From positions 6,696,001-6,760,000 of the forward strand of contig NC_039481.1 in the NCBI RefSeq assembly GCF_003590095.1: 64,000 nt of DNA, in the 5' to 3' direction. This DNA is from Trichoplusia ni (lineage: Eukaryota; Arthropoda; Insecta; Lepidoptera; Noctuidae). Under the pieces are notes generated by a model. The model made no database searches and was not told the origin of the DNA. It saw only the letters and a list, made by a program, of their open reading frames with translations. Each line of letters begins with the position of its first letter. Within the stretch, counting starts at the first letter, position 1. Below are positions 25,430-37,269 of the stretch, in pieces. A program made the position numbers and the translations under genes.

Positions 25430-26086
25430 ATGACTGTGAGAAGTAAGATATTAAAAATTTTAATCCTTGGAGCTCCGGCCTCTGGGAAAGGCACTATCTC
25501 CTCACGAATAGTGAAGAAATACAATGTGGAACACGTGTCTAGTGGTGATAAGCTAAGAGACCACATTGAGAAGCAAACAGACCTGGGCAAAGAAGTCAAG
25601 CTGTATCTAAACGAAGGTAAACTCGTCCCTGACGAGGTTATGATAAAGTTTATGACAACTGAGCTCAAGAAAGTGGAAGGTAAACCCTGGCTGTTGGACG
25701 GATTTCCAAGAACAGTTGCTCAAGCCAATGCTTTGTGGAAAATTCAACCAGTTGATGTAGTGTTAAACCTGGTAGTGCCTTTTGAAGTGATTATTGACCG
25801 AGTGAAGAACCGCTGGGTGCATCTGCCTTCCGGAAGAGTCTATAATATTGGCTTCAACACTCCTAAGGTGGAAGGTAAAGATGACGAAACTGGTGAGCCC
25901 TTAGTTCAGCGTCCTGATGACAAGCCTGAAGCTGTTCGCAAGCGTTTAGAAATATATGACAGTCTGACAAGGCCCGTCATAGATTTTTATAAAGCCAAAA
26001 ATATCCTTAAAGAGTTTGAAGGCCGCACTTCGAATGAGATTTGGCCTAAAGTGACAGCTTATCTAGATCCTATTTTTACTAAGTAG
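25430..26086 (+). CDS. Ak3: adenylate kinase 3, GTP:AMP phosphotransferase
   Basis: An uninterrupted frame of 218 residues starts at the ATG at 25430 (the frame is open upstream but lacks an earlier ATG). The enzyme transfers phosphate from GTP to AMP in the mitochondrial matrix, recycling GTP from succinyl-CoA synthetase. Seen: P-loop GAPASGKGT (residues 14-22), the AMP-binding SSGDKLRD (37-44), LLDGFPRT (88-95), and a lid of the AK3 type (RWVHLPSGRVYN ... GEPLVQRPDDKPE) with no zinc cysteines, then an ENIWP-like EIWPKV near the end. Length fits AK3 and is shorter than AK2. The gene is intronless while its neighbours PARG-like and CSN6 are split. The 3' UTR probably runs to AATAAA near 26745. 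Confidence 0.94.
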   Translation: MTVRSKILKILILGAPASGKGTISSRIVKKYNVEHVSSGDKLRDHIEKQTDLGKEVKLYLNEGKLVPDEVMIKFMTTELKKVEGKPWLLDGFPRTVAQANALWKIQPVDVVLNLVVPFEVIIDRVKNRWVHLPSGRVYNIGFNTPKVEGKDDETGEPLVQRPDDKPEAVRKRLEIYDSLTRPVIDFYKAKNILKEFEGRTSNEIWPKVTAYLDPIFTK

Positions 26087-28400
26087 AGGGAGTCACATGT
26101 ATGGCCCTATTGATAATAGAAAGACAATTTTTTTATATAGAAGTTGTATGACATATGACTTGGTGCTTGAATCAGTACATTTAAAGGAATCAGAACAAAT
26201 TGGTTATGTAGTTAGTAGGATTTTATAGTCGTTTTATTTTGTAGACAATTTTTAGGTTTTGAAAGTTTGTTATTTACAATTATTGAAAATAATATTGCAG
26301 CTTATGTGATTACCAATGAAGTAATTTTTAAGTGGCCATAATTATTTATGTAAATGATATTATTTGATATTGTTGATTAAAGATATTTCACATTACATGA
26401 ATATCTAAGTAAAGTTACCATGTTACTAAGCCAAAAATTTTGAGCTATTTGCAATTTAGAATTAGGGATTGAGATGAGAGTGTTGTGTGGTAGAAATGAT
26501 GATATGTAGAAAGTACAATTAAGTATACATATGTTACTAATTAATAACTGTTCTTGCCTAAACATGTACTTATCTAGAGTATGGATTATTATACAGTGCC
26601 TTAAGCAGGCTAAATATATACATTGTTAAAATATCAACCAAAGCTAACTAAAGCTCAAATTATACCACACAAAATTGTAGTTCTAAGTTATTATTTTGCT
26701 ATAGTATTATACACTTGTTTGAGTTTGTAATTGATTTAATATCAAATAAACGTTATAATTTGTATCTAACTGGTTTCATCTAAATTTGAAATATCATTGA
26801 ACCTCCTTCACCCAGACCTTAATTCTCTTACAGATGTTTGTTTACTGTAGTGTATCAAAGTTTATACTTTGTAAATATAAGTCTACTATCAAAAAGTCTG
26901 AATGCATTTTCGCATATTCGTAAACAATGAAGTCAACATGCAAACGAAAGCCCGTAACCCAGCCGTGAAGAATAACACGTTATCTACTATGGGTGAACAC
27001 CGTAGTAACTAGTAAGCTATTGTTTGTTTACGTTAATCTACGTCATGTGATTAGGATCGTCTGCACTCCGGCAGGTGAGAAATTTTAGCACACTTATCAC
27101 TCAACACCTTACTTGATCTTATCATAAACTTCAATACTATATCAGTTTTGCAAGCAAAATCCTACATGTATGTAGGTACCTACATGTATATTTGACACAG
27201 AGTTATAAATTGTCATGGAAGGACAAAAGCTGAGTAGACACGGAAATATCCACAGCCATAATGTTTGGAACAAATGCGAAACAGCATGACGAAGCCAGAC
27301 ATATGTGATATGTTATCGGTAGCATATTTAATCTAAAATAACCATACATACTGCGAACATAGTACTACAATTACCACTAATAGTGTCTGGTTCAACATGT
27401 ATTTAGTTACCTTATAGCGAATGCGTTGCAATTCAGGCACAATAATAACTTCGTAAACACTATAACAACACCATCAGTCACTCATCACTCTCCTCGCGAC
27501 TACCGGCTTCTTTTTACGCACTTTTCTCATTATCTACAGGGGAACAGTACACTGGTATTCTTTTGCATGTAGAATATCTTATTGCTTTCCTATAAGACAG
27601 AAATAGTGTAGGGAGAAACGCGGACCGGCTGCGGGCAGACACGAGCGCGCAAACCCCGACTATTTTTAGCTGCTTTCGTGCATCGGCGCTGAAATTAGAT
27701 TGTAAATAAAAAGTTTGGGTTAACAGGAGTCGAAGGCCTCATTATTTGTTCTTGTAGGTCATCACTTAGTCTAGCTGACACCTGAAGGGTTTCGTCCGAA
27801 ACCGTAATTAAAGTTTCCACGCCGCCTTGTTGTTTAGAAAGGGTCGCACTTCACAATCGGCAAAGTTAGTTAGCCACAATATTTCACTTCATGGTCACTT
27901 TAAGTAGGTTATACGATTATTTATAGTGTTTTGCGATTTTACAGCGTCATGTAAAACGTTTATTGTAAATCAACACGCATTCGGACAGTTTCTAATACTG
28001 TATAGCATACCGGTCCTAAATCACTTCAATTTTCCTGATATGTGCCACTTGATTAATAACGTTTATTGATAATCTAACATATTAGTTTTTAGATAATACC
28101 AAAACAATCAAGCGCGAAAGCTCTGCACTCAAACTTTAACAACTTTTCACACACTGTAACGAACAAGGACATTTGTGTCTCTTCGAGTTTTAGTATTATA
28201 TAGTATTTTCGTGTATTATATTAATATTAAATCTGCGATACATGGGCTTATAGGTTAAGTGATCGGTGTGTATAGACGAACGACGAGCAAAGTGTACGAG
28301 CCGATCGACGAGCCAGGCTGTACTGACGCCGTCGGGCCGACTTTCACTGGGGGGTGACTACCCTTGCCCTGCCGGCTGTCGCACCCTCCACCCTCGCCAG

Positions 28401-31400
28401 TGACGTCACTCGGGCGCGTCACGACCTACGACGCCGTACGACGCCGCCGCCCGGCGCTCGCTACCCCGCTCCCTAATAGCATGCCTGAAATGTCACTGCT
28501 GTTCCCGAAACGTTACGTAAAATGAAATATGAAAGTTCCGCCAGCCTGCGTCAGCACACTACACCGTTTTCATACGGTTAAGGTCGTTCCTTACTAAATT
28601 AAAAGGATTAAGACTAGGTATAATTGGTTTTAATCTTAGTATGACGTCAAACTTGAATAGCCGAACGCAGATATCTCGGTTGTAAAATTTTGCGTCATAT
28701 GGACTATGACTATGTATATAGTAACAACGAAGCGAGTGGTATAGTCTACTTCACCTATCGTTAAGACTAATTTCATTATCTAACTGTGTCTACTAATTTA
28801 GGTATCTATCTACTATTAAAAATACCTTTATTGCTACCAAAACAAATCGTTTCATCTAGTTTATTAACTTCTGCTATTCAAATAACTTAGGAATACACTT
28901 GTAAGTTTAATGAAATCTAACCACTTGTGGTTTCAGTGCTATGTTGGAAGTTTGTTGTGTGGCAGTATCACATCGTTATAATTATTGCTGCATGTTCCTT
29001 TAGGTAGAAGAAAATTGTATTAAATGTGATCAAGTTTATGTTCATAACCTGAACGATAAATAGTACAGAGCTTTGAAAATTTCGATTTTTTTATTTATTT
29101 TCTTAAAAAGCTCACTTTGGATAAAATTTGGTGATTGGCAAATAGCCCAATGATACAACCGAAAGCCTTCCCGTTTATAAATAAAACTAAGAAATAAGAA
29201 GAATTAAAGCGAAAGCCTTGTCGACTGCCTACTTATGTCATTCAAAGTAGGCAGATACTCCTAATCACATATTTATTTTATTCCACTTTTGACCCTCCTT
29301 TGTTATTAAAGCCTTATTTAAACATACTTTATCTAGCAGCAGCTTGTATCATCACGAAACTTTTTCGCTTTAAGCCGGTGCCGTGAACGGAGAGGTAGTT
29401 ACGTCCGCTGTCGATCGCCGAGGCTAGTCAGAATATGGAAAGCACCTGACCTTTTCGTCTACTGCGCATGCGTGATGTTCCCCTATCTCTTTCGGTTGTC
29501 ATAGAACAGATGTTTTCAAATCGATAGCTCTTCAGCTCTCTGCTGCCCTAGTATGAAGTCGCCCGTGGAAAATTGTTGCCGCCCTACACGAACATTGCTG
29601 GGCGGGTTTGGGCGGAGCGGAAATCCGCCTTCTAGTCATGCAACTATTTTCTCTTAAACAAATTCTCATTTCACTCAATTATGGATTATTCGCATCTGCT
29701 TGAATGTCCTTGCAAACTTAAATGATTGATTAGTAAGTCAGCTTAATCCGAAACGTTGTATTGAGCTGGGTTGGGCTTAAAAATTATAAACGAGAAACTT
29801 ATTAATCCATAATTTTATATTGATTTAAACGCAACAAACTATTTAGACCCGGTATCTTTTATTCGTTATTGTCAAAATGGATTGTTATAAAGCTATAAAC
29901 TGAAAAAAAGTTATACTAATTTAAAAGTTACTGAAAAGAATATAAGTACTTTAAGACATCTTCACGTAAGGAGGTTTCGTATTGTTAAAGAAATCGTTAT
30001 CTTATATCCAAGAAGATTATAGTTGTTTCTAAATAAGAGAGCCCAAAAAAGTTCTCTTCGAAAAGAAGCCTACTCAAGTTATTATAAACCTTCGAATATA
30101 CTCAAATACCCTTTGTTTCTATGAAGCCCTAGTAAAAGCGCCACGTGACGGCGACTCAGCCCGCCCTCGGAACACTCTGTGGGCGGCGCCCAATTTTCAC
30201 GATTTTCCCACGGAATCTCGGTTGGATTTTAAAACTTTAATCCATATGAAACTAAAACACACACATTTAAAAAAATAAAATGTGTCCGTGGAAATACTGG
30301 CCGATTTACAAAAAAGTTAAAGCGAAATGTTGGTCTTCGAATTTCGAAATGTCATTTCATATTTCCAAAAGATTCTTTAAAATTTTATTGTTAGTTCTTA
30401 AGTATTTTTTTGATTGCTTCTCTTGACTATAAACCAAAATGTTCAAAAATCTAAGTAGGTTAAAATAAAAATCTTTCAGAAGTTATGCTAATTTGTTGTG
30501 AATTGGAATTTTCTGTTTCCTTATCTTAACTTTGAAGTAATTTTTTTATTTATTTATTAATTTCTAACGCGCCGAGTCGTTAACTAGAGAAAATCGTGGG
30601 AGGAAGCGTATTTTTTTTCTGCAACAAAAAGCGTAGGAGTCGGCAAATCGCTGGAGATTTACGAATACCTTCTAAGTAAATTATTTTCTTAGTTTGTTTT
30701 ATGTTTAAAATTAATGTAGGTGAAAGCCAGCAAAAGGGTGAAACAACAAAAAAAAGAGTTCATGACACCTTCATACGATTTGTACTAGGGCGCTAGTCGA
30801 CGACAGAGCTTCGATGAAAAGCATGGAAAGCACGTCTCTCTACTCAGTTGTTTATTGAGGGTGAAAAATATTAAGGATTGTGTCGGGGAGTTTTCACTAG
30901 CGATACATTTTTTGTAGTCTGTTAGTGTTTTAGGCACGTAGGTACACTAAATTAAAAAACTTTAGTAACTTAAAATGCAGTACAACCTCAGTTTTAAGTT
31001 ACTAAAAACGTAATCTTGTCTAAGAACATTAGTCTTGCTAAATTAATTTTAAGCCTTAATTTGTTTCTATGACAGACCTGCTCAGTTAGTGATTTCAATA
31101 ATGCTACGGCCTGCCTTTTTTAATCATACCACAAAAGTGAGGACGCAATGTTTTAGTGAGAAAATAAAAGAAAAGATTTTAATCCACAAAATTAGTTCAT
31201 CAAAATAAAAGCTTTGGCTAATATTTTGTAATCAATCAGCTAATTCATAGACCCTATTGACACCTAAAATATATCTCCAATCAAAGTATGGAATACTTTA
31301 TATCCAAATTGTTCTAAACGGTATCGTCGAAACTCTTCTAATATCTGTGTTCCTGGTACAATCGACCTCTAGCGCGGACAGAACACCCCCGATGAAGAGC

Positions 31401-34400
31401 GTTTCATCCTTGGGGTTTAAAGGTCACACGTAATAAATATCACTAAAAAGAGATGGAGATATATTATTTTGGCACGTACAAGTATTTTGCATAATATCCC
31501 TCCTGCATTTTTATATCATTGCATGATGGAAGGGTTGTCTTGTATTATTTGTTTTATGCAATAAAATGATAATCAGTAAGGTAGTAAAGTAAGGTATAGG
31601 AAATAATTAAATAATAGTAATGAGCTTCATAAGAAAATTGTTACGAATGTTGAATATTCAAGTGGCTAGACTAGTTGAGATACGGGCTCTACGTGTCTTA
31701 TTATAGTTTTAATACTATTTAAGGTTTGAATAATAATATTATTTAGGTATTTGAGATCTATTTCATAGTAGTATATAGTGTTGTATTCTAAACAGGAAGC
31801 TACTTTAAAATTAACATAATAAATATCATTGAATACTATGAAAATATTATTTTATTGCTAGTTTCTCTGATTTTAGCATAGATAAATATTTTCATATCAA
31901 AATCTATTCGATCATTCGTCCTGTTGAATTTTTTTGTATAAAACAAGAACAGACAAACATGTTCATTATGAGCAAATTGCATTCCCTAAATTACTGTTGC
32001 CGTGGACTTAGACTTCAAAGATCGATCGCAATTATAAAGTAGAGAACTAAGTCAATAAAGAGAATATTCAAATTAAATCGTTTGCAAAGCAAAAGCATGA
32101 TTGACGTCACAACATTCACCCCCGGTAAGTCACCCTCGAGTACGCGGCCGTACCCGACAGCGCCGACTCGTGACCCTTTGTACCAGGGCAGCATACAACA
32201 ATGGAGATAAAACAACCCCTATGGCTCACTCGAACGTCATTTATCGATCGTCGTATGTCTGGCTATAGAATGCGCTAATGCAGTAGATTCGGAACTTTGC
32301 AAGTAAAGCGTTTTGGACGAAGTTTGTCACGATGAATTAAACTCACTTATTTTCTGAATCTATATTTTTTAGCGTTTTTTGTTAAGAACTTTTGTTTATT
32401 GAAAGTATAAAGAATAAATTTAGTTAGTACAACAATTAAAATTAAATGATCACCTAAATAGTTTGCTTTAAATAGTATCAGAATTTCGTTATCTATCTGT
32501 TTCAGTATATTGTAATTACAACACTTAACACTGTTGTACCTTATCAAAGTAAACACATGCACGCTAATGTTATTTGCTTATCACCAATGTATCGCCCTCA
32601 TGCTTTGTTATCATTTTATTATCAATCCCCCAGTAGTTTCGCAAAGCACCCCCGTGTAGGTGTATGACGTCATCTCCCCATCTACCCGACACCCACCACC
32701 CCCTTGATAGTTAGACAAAACTATTTCCACCTACTCACTATCCTGCTGCCCTATTGTGTTACACTAGCAAGCGCGGGGCGCTCGCGTTAGTTGTCAACTA
32801 GTGGCGTATACAACCCTTCTCGGGGTTTATGCTACCCTGGTAGCTTCGTAGTCAAAGCGTTACGTCACTACGGAGCATGTTGGAGGACGAGTTTTAGCGA
32901 CTACGACACTCTGTGGGGGCGCTACGCATACTTGCTGACAAAGTTCTACAGCTACGTATTATGGTTGTTAGTGAGCTTGCAATTTCTTTCAGTTGCAGTT
33001 TTCTTTTTTCAAGTATTTTATGAATTTCATTTTTTCTGTAACCGTGATGAAGTTTTTTTTAATGTTTTTGAAAAAGTAGGAACTCGTTTTAAGTGTTGTA
33101 TGTACTTTGTTTCAGGATGAGTCTATGATAATCAATCCCAGAATTTATCCCAATATGACTAGCTAGAACTAAGAAAATCGACAGCTGTTTAGCCCGATAT
33201 ATTTTTTGTATATCTATCAAACTTATTTATCATTGCAGTAAATGAAAGCACAGGTGAAATAAAAAAGCCTTTTTGCTTGAATTTTGCTCGGGTTCCTAAA
33301 AGCTCAGGCTAAAAGGCTTTTTTATTTATTAAAAAGAACAAGCTACTTACAATGTCCCAATCGTATTACATTTGGTTAACAATGATGTTTAACAGTCTGT
33401 GTCTGACATACAACGAAACACCACATACCTTTAATTACTCATCGAATCAACTTTGTTATTATGAAATATCATTACAAAAAGAAAGCAATAAATAAACATA
33501 AGTATTATTAAGAAAACCATTTAAATAAATATACAAATAATCTTAGCAGTTTACAACAATTTTACGTTTATTTAAACACTAGCTTTACTCTAGCGATAGT
33601 TGGTAGAGTAGTTACGGAGCTCATAGCAATAAAAATATTATAGTAGGTAGCGCTATGGTGGCTGAAAACGATAACATCTCGTATTTTCTGCTCTCCTGGT
33701 CGAAATAACCTCTGAACCGCTGACGCCGCGTCCGGCCCACGTACCGCTGAAATATGAGCGCCGGCCCTGGAATGAAATTACGTTTAGAATTTATTTTTTA
33801 CGCTGCTACTGTTAAATAATGAGTTAATTTTGTGTTTTTACTTTAACTTCTTAAGAGAATATTAGCTTGAAATTAACTTGTTGAGTCGACCTTGAGAAAA
33901 TAATTTCCAATCTTATTGTTTTCAAATATCGAACAATTCAGTCCATCTTGTTTTTCTTAATTACGAAATATTTACAGAGCACGTGACAAGTTGAAACACC
34001 TTATTTCAAAGAAAACATTGTTTTAATGATTACCAAAATGAATATAATAACAATATAGTTATTTACAAATAGCTCATTTAAAGTCATGTATTTAAACGGT
34101 CACAGTGTCTACAATCATTTGATAGAGACACACTACGAGAAAAGCGTAGCGTAGCTGGCTGTAAGTCCTCGTAGCGGCTACGCGTGTAGCCTGAAATATC
34201 GACCCCCGTGTGACGTAGCATTCGCGCGACTACTCGTCGTTTATGTAGCCTTAGTTCCGAAAACCACAAAGCCTTTGGGGTGGTATTATTCGCAATCTAA
34301 CGTAGAATCGGTAGCCTAATAGGCACTAATAAAAAATCAGAAAAAAGTAAGTGTTCAGTAAAAAGACAATACATTACGCGAAAAAAATAGAGAAATGATG

Positions 34401-35832
34401 TTGAATTAGTAAAAGGAAAAAATCACAATAGCATTAAATACTAAAAGCAATTGATTAATCTCTATTTAGTAAGACCGTCGCGGTTTGAGGTAATAATTAA
34501 AAAATATACCAGACAGTATTAATTTATTTGATTGAATTGTTTGCATAAGGCAGTTAATTTATATAAGCCAGAAAAAAAAGACTGCACAAATGAAAACATA
34601 ACTTTGCACTTGTAACTGTTTTGTAAAAAAGATAAACTTTAATGCGTTACCGCGGAAATGCCTTTTGCTTGCCACGGTAAAGAAAAACAAGAACGTTTGT
34701 TTTTATCGCGCGCCATTCTTTTGTTATTCTCATCGTAGTCATGAAATTATCTCGATTGTCGGGGTTTATCTCGAAGTCGCAGATTCTCGATGCCTAAGTA
34801 CCAAGAGACCAGACACGGTTAGAAACGTTGTTAGACTAGATTTAGGCTGGAACTTCCCCAACATATGTATGTTTCCCCAGTATTTAGGTACATGAAGTAC
34901 CGGCGCGGTACTAATGTCCTTAAAGTGCTCAGTGACTTGGTGATGAGTCAATGAACCTATTAACAGGATAATATATAATATAAGATCGCTTTTTTGTTAC
35001 CTGCTTTTGTAATTATTCTTTTTATTTAGTGTTAATAAAACATTTAATTGTTGAATCGGTATCAAACTTATATATTTTCTTGTAAGCAAAGCTTAAAGTA
35101 GCCGTCCCTATGGTTCTATGTTTTTAAAGACAAACTGAGCAAGCGCTTAAAATAGTGTTGCATAATGTTTTTTTTTAACTTAAAGTAAACAGGATTGTTT
35201 TCATAGCAATAATCAATGCCGGCAGGTCCGTAAGCAATAATTAGTTGGTTTATTTTAAAACTTGCAAACTTATACAACTACTGCATTTTTACAATAAGAA
35301 AAGCTCTATCACTAACGCACCTAGCAATATTACAGTAAAGTCAAGCCGATCATTGATAGCTTAGAAACTATTTCTCGTGTCTATCGTGCGTCCGTACCTA
35401 TAGTTATGTCGGTAGATACAATTTGATAAATGTGAGATCCTCAAAGCCTTGCTGCCTTAGTACAAAGGCTCCGTCCACCGGAGCTTGGGACGTCACTTAT
35501 TGCGCACGAACTACGTCACACATGGTACTTTATACCTACCATTACTATAGAGATTTAGGTAATATTTTTGTATTATTACTCTGCAAATAAAAGCTCTTAT
35601 CGCCGTAACATTGAATAAAAAGAAAAAAATCTAATTAGTCAGACAAATAACATTGTAGTTATAACCTGTTTATTTTTTTAAATGCAAAGTTGCGTGTTCA
35701 TCCACATTTACAACTCACACGTACGATTTCGCGTGCACACAAAAGCGTGAACAAATCAATACGCACAGTGTACGCGATATCGCGAGTCGTGTCGTGAGCG
35801 CGGCCCGATCGATAAGGCCCCTTGTGACGTCA
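28401..35832. promoter_or_regulatory. five perfect CRE palindromes in the gene-poor interval
   Basis: The palindrome TGACGTCA occurs at 28401-28408, 28642-28649, 32102-32109, 32665-32672 and 35825-35832, with near matches (GACGTCAC near 35490, ACGTCAC near 32860 and 35513). This octamer is the binding site of CREB/ATF-type bZIP proteins. At roughly 38% G+C far less than one copy would be expected by chance in 10 kb. Most copies lie in G+C-rich islands. Confidence 0.55.
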
Positions 35833-36380
35833 GAACTCTCTATTGATTTTCTCCGCCTCGTACCCTAAAAGTTCTGCTACCCTGGCATCTAAGTATGCCG
35901 GGAAAAGCTTTGCTCTACGGAAAACTTGAGAAGGCGCTGGAAAATTCTTAAAGGTAACTTGATTTCTTTTCGAACCTTATCAGTTGGATTCATTATTTTA
36001 CTGTTTTAAAAGAGTACATGAACATTTGTACAAGTAGTGTCGAGAAAATTACATTATTGATTAGATTTCCATATTCATAACAATGTACAGGATTGGTGTT
36101 GTTTCAATACTATATATGGATACATGCGAACAGGTCCACTAACAGAATACATTATGTAGTTTAGTTGCATCTGCCTGACGTGAGGGGACTGTCAACGTGT
36201 TGATAAAGTTTATTAAGGAAGTATTCCCGCATAAGTAGTAAATTACCACGAGTGAGGCATCGCCAGTCGAGTGTTGATCATTTGGGCTCCCGCCCACGTG
36301 TACCAGCCACTTCGCCTTCACTCTATCCGCCGGGCTAATCTGTAAAACATCTCCTCCCGCGTCTAGTCGCCTGGTACCGC
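29541..36380. promoter_or_regulatory. recurring ~20-bp motif, about nine copies
   Basis: A motif of consensus TGCTGCCCTRGTACAAANCG recurs on both strands at about 29541, 30123, 30783 (minus), 31347, 32175 (minus), 32829, 35449, 35874 and 36367. The core is CCCTRGTA. The best pair, 35449 and 32175, agree at nearly all of 19 positions. More copies lie near 55231, 55889 (minus) and 55979. Copies differ enough not to be a simple transposon repeat, which suggests a protein-binding site. The CCCTRGT core resembles part of the insulator-protein CTCF site, but the flanks differ. Confidence 0.45.
33257..33327. repeat. perfect 17-bp inverted repeat (hairpin)
   Basis: AAATAAAAAAGCCTTTT at 33257-33273 is exactly reverse-complemented by AAAAGGCTTTTTTATTT at 33311-33327, with a 37-base loop. 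It could be a remnant of a small inverted-repeat element or a structured RNA. I see no coding context. Confidence 0.6.
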
Positions 36381-36389
36381 CGGTTCAGT

Positions 36390-36418
36390 TTATCCGAAAC
36401 TTTATCCGATATTATCCG
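36390..36418 (+). promoter_or_regulatory. triple GATA-core repeat upstream of the first lipocalin exon
   Basis: TTATCCG occurs three times in 29 bases (36390, 36402, 36412), each a GATAA core on the minus strand, ending 24 bases before the ATG at 36443. The close repeats next to a start codon suggest a proximal GATA-factor site. Midgut and fat-body genes of insects are often controlled by such sites, but the tissue here is unknown. Confidence 0.35.
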
Positions 36419-36442
36419 GGTAATCCAGGGTCGGTTAATCCA

Positions 36443-36685
36443 ATGGCGTTCAGTAGCATTATACTGGTTTTCGTGTGTATTAGTTTAGTGCAATGTTACA
36501 GTCAATACAGTTTTGAAAGTCACAAATACTGCGACGACCTGTCACCGTATTATGGCGATATCAATCTGGACCAAATAGCTGGTGTTTGGTATGGTGTTGA
36601 GAAGATACCTCACACGAGAGGTGAATACAAAATAGAATATACACAGGAGTGTTTCTACATCGACATCAAGGAGATAAATATTGAG
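36443..36685 (+). CDS. orphan first exon of a lipocalin-like protein (unit L1)
   Basis: An ATG-started exon of 81 codons ends at a GT donor in phase 0. It encodes a signal peptide (MAFSSIILVFVCISLVQC) and the first third of a lipocalin-like domain: KYCDDL, the G-x-W-Y motif AGVWYGVEKI, and QECFYIDI. The other units carry Cys1 and Cys2 in exon 1 and Cys3 and Cys4 in exon 3; this one has only the first pair. No exon 2 or 3 is visible before the next start at 37270, and the intervening 580 bases are AT-rich. It may splice to the phase-0 acceptor at 37628, making it an alternative first exon of unit L2, or it may be the remnant of a broken copy. Confidence 0.6.
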
Positions 36686-37269
36686 GTTTGTTTACATCTT
36701 TATTTTAATTTAGTATTTACATTTGGTGTTAATAGATGAGTGAATGATTTTGTAGTTTCTTTGCAGATTTTTATTAGTATTAGTCATATTTATTTGTGTT
36801 AGGTTTAATGTAGCTGTTTTTTTAACTACATTCTACGTTTTTTCTATTGATGCCATTTGTGATTTCTTGTACAAATAGTTTGGTATATGTTGTGCTAATT
36901 TACTTTGTGGATTTTAAAATCTTAATATCGTTTTATATAATAGTTGACAAGTGTCTCAAAATTAACGTAAAGAAACAAGAGAATCAGAAACAGATTAGAA
37001 AAATCATCTTTAACAAGATGAATCATATTTTTCCAAGCAGGTTAAAGGTGTACCGGTAACATGTAAATTAGTTCATTACGGCCAGTATAACTCATTTGAA
37101 AAGTCCATACATAACAGGACACGGGGTTCGCTGAGTCAATTAATAGGTTAATCGTAGTTCATGTAGTACGTACTTAAGATGTAATGCACGCAAGTGGGGT
37201 GACTCCAGACCTTAATTAATCAGCCGGTGTCGTGTGACCACACCGTCCACGTTACCTACAATATTGATA

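Larger units (their letters stand above)
26087..36442. other. gene-poor 10-kb interval with G+C-rich patches
   Basis: After the AK3 3' UTR (to about 26760) I find no gene. The background is AT-rich, broken by G+C-rich islands at about 28260-28490, 29380-29640, 30130-30200, 32640-32780, 32790-32960, 33700-33770, 35760-35960 and 36240-36440. Several islands carry CRE palindromes, GC boxes (for example GGGCGGAGCGG near 29617) or an E-box (CACGTG at 30142 and 36295). The mix looks like distal regulatory DNA, or possibly undetected small exons. Which gene it serves cannot be told from the sequence. Confidence 0.5.

Noticed and set aside
33621..33766. Minus-strand frame after an AG acceptor at 33767, reading RYVGRTRRQRF ... 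and ending in a hydrophobic stretch and stop
   Set aside because: It looks like a possible terminal exon, but I found no partner exons and no family resemblance. The G+C-rich patch also holds a copy of the recurring CCTGGT motif, so a regulatory reading is as good.
35830..35960. Minus-strand frame after a pyrimidine-rich acceptor, reading RAKLFPAYLDARVAELLGYE and a stop
   Set aside because: It is short and its phase does not fit the nearest upstream candidate exon at 36230-36340. No known protein comes to mind, and the stop overlaps a CRE palindrome.
36139..36340. Minus-strand frame with acceptor near 36340 (ADRVKAKWLVHVGG)
   Set aside because: It lies in the likely promoter of lipocalin unit L1 and has no partner exon in a matching phase.
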